NCBI GenBank assembly: GCA_023653785.1
Contig: JAMKCH010049195.1
Span: 42,579-106,578, forward strand
From: Ophioderma brevispina
Taxonomy: Eukaryota; Echinodermata; Ophiuroidea; Amphilepidida; Ophiodermatidae
Length of the DNA stretch: 64,000 nt
Direction: 5' to 3'
Positions 57,934 through 64,000 of the stretch are shown one piece after another (the first letter of the stretch is position 1; every line of letters starts with the position of its first letter). The notes beneath the pieces were generated by a model. That model saw only the letters and a program-made list of their open reading frames with translations. It was not told the DNA's origin and ran no database searches. Position numbers and translations under genes: made by a program.

Positions 57934-58907
57934 GTACACTGTTAAAAATGTTCCTGATTTTACCAGACTTTACCTTTTAAATTACGGTAAACCTCAATTA
58001 TTCAATAATCTTCATGCTTTATTACCTATACCTAACATAAAATTACAATTTGGAAGCAGAAAAATGTAAATAAACGGTTGCTTAAAAGTAATACTACACA
58101 TTTTGAAAAAAGGTAGTATTTATACGCTGACCGTTATTATATTTTCCGTAATATTACGTTCTTTTGTAACTTGCTTGTTTTTAATGTAAGAATACGAACT
58201 ATGAAAACCGTTTTACCTATAAAATGTGTTAAATAACGTCGTAAGTAACGTCATTAAAAATGCAAAATCTTATTTCCCTATCATTTTAAAAATAGTTTAG
58301 GGAACTCTTTCCTGCTTTTTGTATTATACTTTAGTTTAATTTGAAAAAAAGTAGTACACACACATATATATATTTAATTTTAGCATCTGCTATCAGTAAG
58401 GTCATGTAGTGTAGTGGATAAGGTTTAGGACTTGTAATCTTAAGGCCCGGGTTCGAATCTATGTAAGGTACATGTATTAAGTTTATTCATATGATGATTA
58501 AGTAATTGATTAGAATGTGTACATTACCATATAAAACAAATGTATAAACATCTTTATTTCTTCACGTTTTCCCTTTGTTTATTGCCTTTTTTCTCAAAAT
58601 TTTTTGCCTGAAATATAACTTTTTTACAACCACGTGGTAACGTAAATACAACGTTTGTATGATGCCATAGCTACAATGTGAAAATTTGTTCAGAGGATTG
58701 TAATGACGTTTTAATCCTTAATATTGTTTAAAGAATTAAGTCAAAAACCAACAATAACGTTGAAGCTGAGATTGTACGCCGTTATTTTACGTTCCCTGCA
58801 ATGGTTTCGTATTTTTACGGCTCCAGTTATTCTACGTTCTGCATGTAGTGAGTCCCAGCTGCCAGTCAAATGCCTGTTTTTTACAGGTTTTATTTTTAAC
58901 AGTGTAC
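57934..58907. mobile_element. TIR element nested in the hAT-like element
   Basis: GTACACTGTTAAAAAT at 57934 and its exact inverse at 58892-58907 define 16-bp TIRs. If the outer TA/AC bases are a duplication, the unit is 57937-58904 with a TA target. The interior is AT-rich with TTACGGTA, TTCCGTAATATTACG and similar words, and no transposase. Confidence 0.75.
58388..58465 (+). mobile_element. tRNA-like SINE head
   Basis: TAGTGTAGTGGATAAGG fits an A box. ACTTGTAATCTT resembles a tRNA-Thr (TGT) anticodon arm, and GGGTTCGAATC is a clean B box. Acceptor pairing is not convincing. It is probably part of a SINE or captured tRNA sequence within the nested TIR element. Confidence 0.6.
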
Positions 58908-59149
58908 CAGCTTGGGAGGATGATTAATGTGCGAGCGTTTTGCCGCAAAGACCTACATGGGTGGGGTCCAGGGTCCCGCCTTAGGGCCCCTGGTGGGGTC
59001 CAGGGCGAAGCCCCGGCGGGTCCAGGGGCTGGAGCCCCCGGAAGCTCCTAGGTTTGGCCATCTTAGAAGGTAAAAAAGTAGTGCTTCAAAGCACAGATTT
59101 CTCAATAAATTTGTTTGAAGCTACAATAAATCTTGCTTTTCTTTTCGCT

Positions 59150-59470
59150 TCTTTCATCTTCGCCCTCCTTTCTCTTCTTCCCTTTTTTCTCTTCTCCATT
59201 CCCTTTCTCTTCCCTCATTCTTTTCTCCTTTCCACTTTCTCTTCTTCCCTCTTTCACTCTCTTCTTCTTCTTTTCCCTTTCTCTCTTTCCCTCTATTCTT
59301 TTCCCTTTCTCTCTTTCCCTCTCTTCTTTTCCCTTTCTCTCTTTCCCTCTCTTCTTTTCCCTTTCTTCTCCCTTTCCCTCTTTTTTCTTTTTCTCATCTC
59401 CCTCTTTTTTCCCCATCCCATTTTTTGCTCCCCTTCCCGATTTTGTGTGTGTGTGTGTGGGGGGGGGGGA
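59150..59470 (+). repeat. pyrimidine-rich tract plus (GT)n and G-run
   Basis: CTTTCTCTCTTTCCCTCTCTTC-type ~30-bp repeats run to about 59425. A (TG)8 follows near 59444-59459, then a run of about 11 G. Long frames here (up to 160 codons) encode only F/S/L or K/E/R repeats. Confidence 0.9.
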
Positions 59471-59501
59471 GCTTCCCCCGGCCCCCACAGTTATGCCACT
59501 A

Positions 59502-59745
59502 TTCTTCTTTACAAGGTTTTGCCTTGAACTGGTTCAGAAGTTATCTCAAAGACTGCACTCAATCTATATTCGTCCACCGCCGAAGTTACAGTGGAAGTTC
59601 CCCAGATCGCCATAATACTCTTCATCATCTACATGAATGATATCACAAACATTTAACACACCAACGTATCTTATTTTCAGATTACACCAACTTCTTCCTC
59701 TTAAACTTACACTCACTTTATCGAAATATAAACCATCAACTCACA
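59502..59745 (+). pseudogene. non-LTR RT, segment 3 of 3
   Basis: GFALNWFRSYLKDCTQSIFV (59513-59572), a frame change, then FIIYMNDITN (59615-59652). The catalytic F/YADD is decayed to FSDYTN near 59680, and the frame trails off with HSLYRNINHQL. These follow block A of segment 2 in the expected order. Confidence 0.85.
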
Positions 59746-60072
59746 AATTGATGATATTCCTGCAAAAACCCTCACCAAGTGTTCCTCTCATCATAAGGAT
59801 TTAGAAAAGGTATAGTTTGCCCTATCTGGGATGGATCATTCAGGGGTTATTAGCAAAAAAATGTCAAAGGTCAATATTTTGATCTATAACTAAAGGGTAA
59901 AAACTGCAAATAATGCACAGATTTCGATGAAAATGGTCTCAAATTAATGTTATTGCTGAATAAATTGAATGAATTGAGTAATTGCAAGACCACGTGTTAC
60001 ATATAACGTATATAATAAACGGACATCAACGAACGAAAAATAGCTATTGGTTGGCGAGAGCAGGTGTACTAT

Positions 60073-60210
60073 AGTCCGCCGGACTATGAGTCCGGCGGAC
60101 TATAATAACTTTCAACGGTAAAATAGTTGATTCTTCGCGTAACATTAGTTTCAGGCTTTATTCCACTGTCGTGTATGAGAACGGTCTATGGCTCCGGGAG
60201 TCCGGGTGGA
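60073..60210. repeat. dispersed repeat, copy 2, starting with a perfect hairpin
   Basis: ATAGTCCGCCGGACT, loop ATG, and its exact inverse form a 15-bp perfect stem (60073-60105). The remainder (GATTCTTCGCGTAACATTAG, TTTCAGGCTTTATTCC, GTGTATGAGAACGG) matches 37200-37340. Confidence 0.65.
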
Positions 60211-61555
60211 CTTTTTCTACTTTACACCATGATCTAGTAAAGAAACCAGATGTGCACCATACCAAACGAACGCATAACATATGAGTAACGCAAAAACGTA
60301 CTTAGGTACTTAGGTTAGACGTCGCAGAGATCGTAAAAGGTCCATGCCTGACGTCAGTTTGCATTCTTTTACCTATCGGATCACAGTTCGGCCGTGGGTC
60401 CGTTCCAAAGGCTCGTCCTCTTTATATGACCTCGAAGGCCAGTTCACTACCCGTTCACTCTCCGATGCTTTCGGCAGTGATGCGGTTGACATTCGTTAGG
60501 TGGACTGTATTCACACGTTCTGTGCTTTCATACTCTAGACATTCGTTAGTTCATGCGTTTTTGTCCGTTATGTATTCGGCATTAACCCGTTATACATATT
60601 TTCAATTGATGCGTCCCATGTCCTGGATGTTAGCCGCCCTCTCCATAGCACCGGGATGCCTACCGTACATCAACGATTGAATAGCGTACGACTAGCGGAC
60701 GAATTAACGCAAGACAACCGTACGTGATTCGTTTAACAGGAGTACGTTGGAAGTTTGGTGCATGCTCAAAACATTTCAACGTATTGCGTAATTAACGATT
60801 CACCCCCGAACGATAACGATTGACGGACCTGAAACGACCATCACCGTAAAGTATACTACCGTACGTAATCGCCAAAAATGGCGTTCGTGTATAGGTGTTT
60901 TTTTTTTTTTTCCGTAGACACGATACGTTGATGTGTGACAGTGGCTTAAAAGCCGGATGACATGAGCATTCTGATTACGAAATCGATAATCCCGGCCCGC
61001 ATGTGCTGGCCTTTTGCGACATGCCTGCTCGCGTTCCGGTGTCATATTATACAGTGTCCGTGTGACTGAGTGTCCTACCACCCATCTGGTCCCTATTGTG
61101 TTCTCCATTGAAGTGCTGTATCCATCATTGTTTCAGCACGGTACCCAAATGACCTCGTCTACGAGGTTACGGTTTATTCCTTACATGGTTGCTATGGTAG
61201 CTAGGACACTCCTCTCATGGGGGACACTCATTTCTTTACACTCGGCCATTTTTTGCCACTGGCAGCCAGCGTAGCCGAAAGTGAGCACTCGCCTGCAGGA
61301 TTGTCCATATCAAATAAATTACAGTGTTCTGAGGGTATTTTAAGCTTTTCAATTCTACACTATAACAGGTGAGGTCACCGCCATTAATTCAATTTTTATT
61401 TGCATTGTTAACCTGGCCCTAATATCCATTAAAGACTCAGCCTAAACAGTCAATCTTGATATGGTAATGGGGTGAATGGCCAACCAACGCCTTGCTGAGG
61501 TAAAGGCTGTTTGGAGATTAAAATTGAAAGGTGCAGCATGATGTGTTGGTTGCAG
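60211..61555. other. no gene seen
   Basis: CG dinucleotides are more frequent than elsewhere (CGAACG, CGTACG words). Frames at 60426-60680 and 61014-61274 match no family. An A/T run near 60899. Confidence 0.4.
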
Positions 61556-61558
61556 ATT

Positions 61559-62095
61559 TTAAAGATACACTGGCACATTTGGAAAAATAGTGGCGCCTCA
61601 AGATTTTTCAAAATCGATCTTTTTGCAGGGGTTGTAAGCTTTTATATACAAAACCCTCACCGAAATGATTAAGACCACATCAGCTTCCTTATGGGTAACA
61701 GAACGATTTTATAATTTAACGGCGCCGGCGACGTTAAATTCGGCAGACGACGAAATGGCGTTTAACACAAAACCCGCACGCCGTATGCATTTCCTCCCAC
61801 GCTATGCACACTGTTGATCGGTCTATAACCTTTGTGGTTTAAATATCAGTGAGTACGAGTCAAAAATATTCCTGTAATATACACATTTGGTGATAAAGTT
61901 AGGAAAACTTAAAATTGGCCTACAATTACCTGGATATCTTTATCCCTCATACAATGTCCCTATATGTTTTTGGGGTATGTTATTTTTTATTTTTATGTGT
62001 AAAATGTATCTCTGTTCTTCCAAAATGGCCTAGACTATCATTTGAGAGCAATTGAAAATTTTCATATTTTATGAAAATATGCCAGTGCGCTTTAA
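61559..62095. mobile_element. TTAA-flanked TIR element, 529 bp
   Basis: TTAA at 61559-61562 and 62092-62095 bracket AGATACACTGGCACATTT and (inverted) AGCGCACTGGCATATTTT. CACTGGCA is exact in both ends. An inner palindrome TTTAACG..CGTTAAA occurs near 61717-61738. No coding capacity. Confidence 0.72.
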
Positions 62096-62399
62096 TAACT
62101 TCGACTGGAATGAAAAGTTGCCACCGCCCATTGCTGGGAATGACATTTGAGCAACCATTTTATGGTAGATAAATCTGTTTCGTTGAGTTTTAATAGATTA
62201 GTTTTGTTTTTCAAAATTTTCTTGTATAAATGTTGAAGTTAATAGTGGAGAAGACTGCTGTAATTCCAGTGTTTTGATAATTATAGACTTGGGCCATTTG
62301 GCATCAGTTGATGCATGGTAGAAAACTAGTGCTGAAGGTAGGGTTTGGAACAGGCTTTATATATTAAGGTCAGAGTCATTGAACTTTCAATTCAAGTTT

Positions 62400-63345
62400 C
62401 AAGAGTTCAATCAGTGCGGAAGGGCAAGTAAATAAGCTGTGACTGTCATGGACATCAAAGATACCAATAAATTGAAGAGAAGTACGTGCGACACATGTGG
62501 CAAGTAGAGGAAACCTAATCAACAGCACTTCTCATATATCCTTGGAGGGAGTCGTACAAGAGAAGAGGATGAAGAAGCGGATTTGGGCACGTACTAGGCT
62601 GAGCCATTGGAGCAATGGCAAAATAGGAACGTAGCGTGTAATTTGGGGGGAGCACCAAGTATCACTGAAGTGAGGAAAATGAAGTTTGAGAGACTTCAGT
62701 TATGAAGTACATGTCAGAGTGGTGACGGAGCATTTGTAAAGGTTGTTGAACAAGAGGTCGTTGGGCAGAGATGTAGAGTACCAAGGATTGCAATGGAAAA
62801 GACGAGTTTAAGAGAGTTCATTTTTTGTGAGTGCAATGGTCAGTGTGGTGACGGAGTGTGTAGGGTTGCCGGTTACGGGGAGAACTACCCAAGTAAGGTC
62901 CTCATTGTAACAACTCATGTTGGAGATCTAACTCTGTGTTTGCTGTCTGGATCATATCGTGCTGAGAATTACGGCTTCGGTACTTGCAAATATGGGATTC
63001 TTGTAGGAGGATATGTAAGTGTCACCTGACCTTTACGGCTACCTCATTAACTGGCGCCTATGAGATTTTTTGTAACGCCACCAGACATTGTTCCAGACTC
63101 TACATTAACAATGAGCAAACATCCCCAATATAGATCTCTGGGACCTACGAGTTCGACGACGACAACGACTAATTCGACACTTGACTCTTGACTACATTGG
63201 TGCACATCATGATGGATTACGACGTGGGCATCGATGGACGACTGAAATGCGCCAACGCATTGACTTCCAAAGGATCGTCCAAGCTACGCAGAACAACGCT
63301 TTCCTAGTGCGGTGGCGACTTTAGGTGGTGGCATCGGTAGTTTTA
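62400..63345 (+). other. unrecognised, possibly old coding sequence
   Basis: A relatively balanced composition with a 78-codon frame at 62793-63029 containing several cysteines (FCECNGQCGDGVC) and a later open stretch near 63180-63320. The cysteine cluster is suggestive but repeats nearby (GTCAGTGTGGTGACGGAG echoes GTCAGAGTGGTGACGGAG at 62711) point to internal duplication. I do not recognise a gene. Confidence 0.3.
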
Positions 63346-64000
63346 AGTTTCTGAAATGTAGTGAGATATGCTATCCGTAGTTTGATCTGGGTAGGGGGTC
63401 CCTCTGTAATTTTGTATAAGGACCCATGTAGTGTTGATTGTATAAGGCCGCCGGGGAGAGTAGAAATGTTTGTATAAGAAGTCCAAATGGTCTCAAGTAT
63501 GTATACGTGGGGCGTAGGATAAGAACATATTCCAATTCCATTTAGGTTCTTTTTGTCGCTTATCTTGCCCGGAGGTCAAAACCTGGGTAGGGTGCTGTGG
63601 TGTGATGGAATTGGAAATGTGTATACTATTTAAAAATAATAAAATAATATAATACGTAATATTAGGACGGCTAAATAAATGAACATAATACGCAATTAGG
63701 CCGTAGTATATGTTTATGAACACTTCCCCCCCTACGCTGACGTCACGCTCGCATATTAGGTATGGTGTATTTTTGCGTCCATGTGTGCTGGCTGGTTCAA
63801 GCCGGTTCCACGGCGTGGTACCCATAAGTTGCCGGGATACCGAAGGTATGCATCTTCCAATCAAGACTTAAAACTTTGCCAATTGCACTTGATTTGGTCA
63901 TTAAATTCAGAAATCCAAATTTACATTGTTAAATAATCGTTATATAACTCTTTCTAGCTTGTCATGGTTTTTTTCGGTGAATTGTCAATTTTGATGTAAA
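63346..64000. other. no gene seen
   Basis: A 123-codon minus frame (63493-63864) has no domain. AT-rich to the end of the window. Confidence 0.4.

Larger units (their letters stand above)
57864..59509. mobile_element. hAT-like non-autonomous element, 1,630 bp, with 8-bp target duplication
   Basis: The element spans 57872-59501. Left end CAGGGGCGTAAC, right end (inverted) TAGTGGCATAAC. TTCTTCTT is repeated at 57864-57871 and 59502-59509. Read in reverse it has the same plan as the 42.5-43.9 kb element: C/G-run flank, long purine tract (59150-59425 as pyrimidines on plus), then the AGCTTCCGGGGGCTCC..GGGTCC module (58960-59050). It contains a further TIR element. The RT frame joins across the site. 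Confidence 0.9.

Noticed and set aside
59054..59615. 157- and 160-codon frames and the 128-codon opposite-strand frame
   Set aside because: All are different readings of the pyrimidine/purine tract inside the hAT-like element. The tail of one overlaps genuine RT in another frame.
60426..61274. two 84-86-codon frames
   Set aside because: No recognisable motif, and codon content looks random for CG-containing sequence.
62793..63029. small cysteine-rich protein gene
   Set aside because: The cysteine-rich part overlaps a local duplication (GTGGTGACGGAG repeated upstream), and there is no signal peptide or splice context.

Overview
This window is AT-rich, gene-poor eukaryotic DNA in which almost everything recognisable is a mobile element or its debris. 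I found no convincing host gene. The longest open frames lie in simple-sequence tracts or in no known family. The mix points to an invertebrate animal: CR1/L2-like non-LTR retrotransposons, Ty3/gypsy, Tc1, hAT-like elements, TTAA-targeting elements and tRNA-derived SINEs whose body reads 'TTGGGCAAGGCACTTTACC'. A marine deuterostome such as an echinoderm, hemichordate or lancelet is my best guess, made from repeat style only and with low confidence.

Layout. 0-5.5 kb: direct repeats, a 114-bp inverted repeat pair, a reverse transcriptase (RT) fragment cut by a 611-bp TIR element, a palindrome, and a four-copy ~350-bp tandem array. 5.5-15 kb: mostly featureless AT-rich DNA with a hairpin, a G-run, short tandem repeats and one inverted repeat pair. 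15.1-19.3 kb: a ~2-kb foldback element duplicated head to tail. 20-22.3 kb: tandem arrays rich in GGTCAAAGGTCA-like words. 22.6-31.4 kb: three copies (A, B, C) of one foldback family, plus a TTAA-flanked element. Copy B is split by a 2,003-bp TIR element with an 8-bp target duplication. That element is filled with hairpins built from its own terminal motif. 30-33 kb: an RTE-like tail and SINEs.

33.4-37.3 kb: a dead gypsy pol on the minus strand, carrying four small TIR insertions. 41-46 kb: an hAT-like element (8-bp duplication TTCGTATC) and a three-arm foldback. 48.2-50.1 kb: two large palindromes. 50.5-52.2 kb: a CR1-like element on the minus strand with endonuclease, linker and RT all recognisable. 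53.8-54.5 kb: a Tc1 transposase interrupted by a 303-bp MITE. 55 kb: foldback copy D. 56.8-59.8 kb: a deep nest in which a plus-strand RT is split by a reversed CR1-like fragment and by an hAT-like element, which itself holds another TIR element with a SINE-like tRNA head. 60-64 kb: a dispersed repeat, a TTAA element and unrecognised sequence.

Nothing here forms an operon or pathway. The organising principle is nested insertion, and several nests can be dated relative to each other because target duplications are intact and the host reading frame resumes across the insertion.
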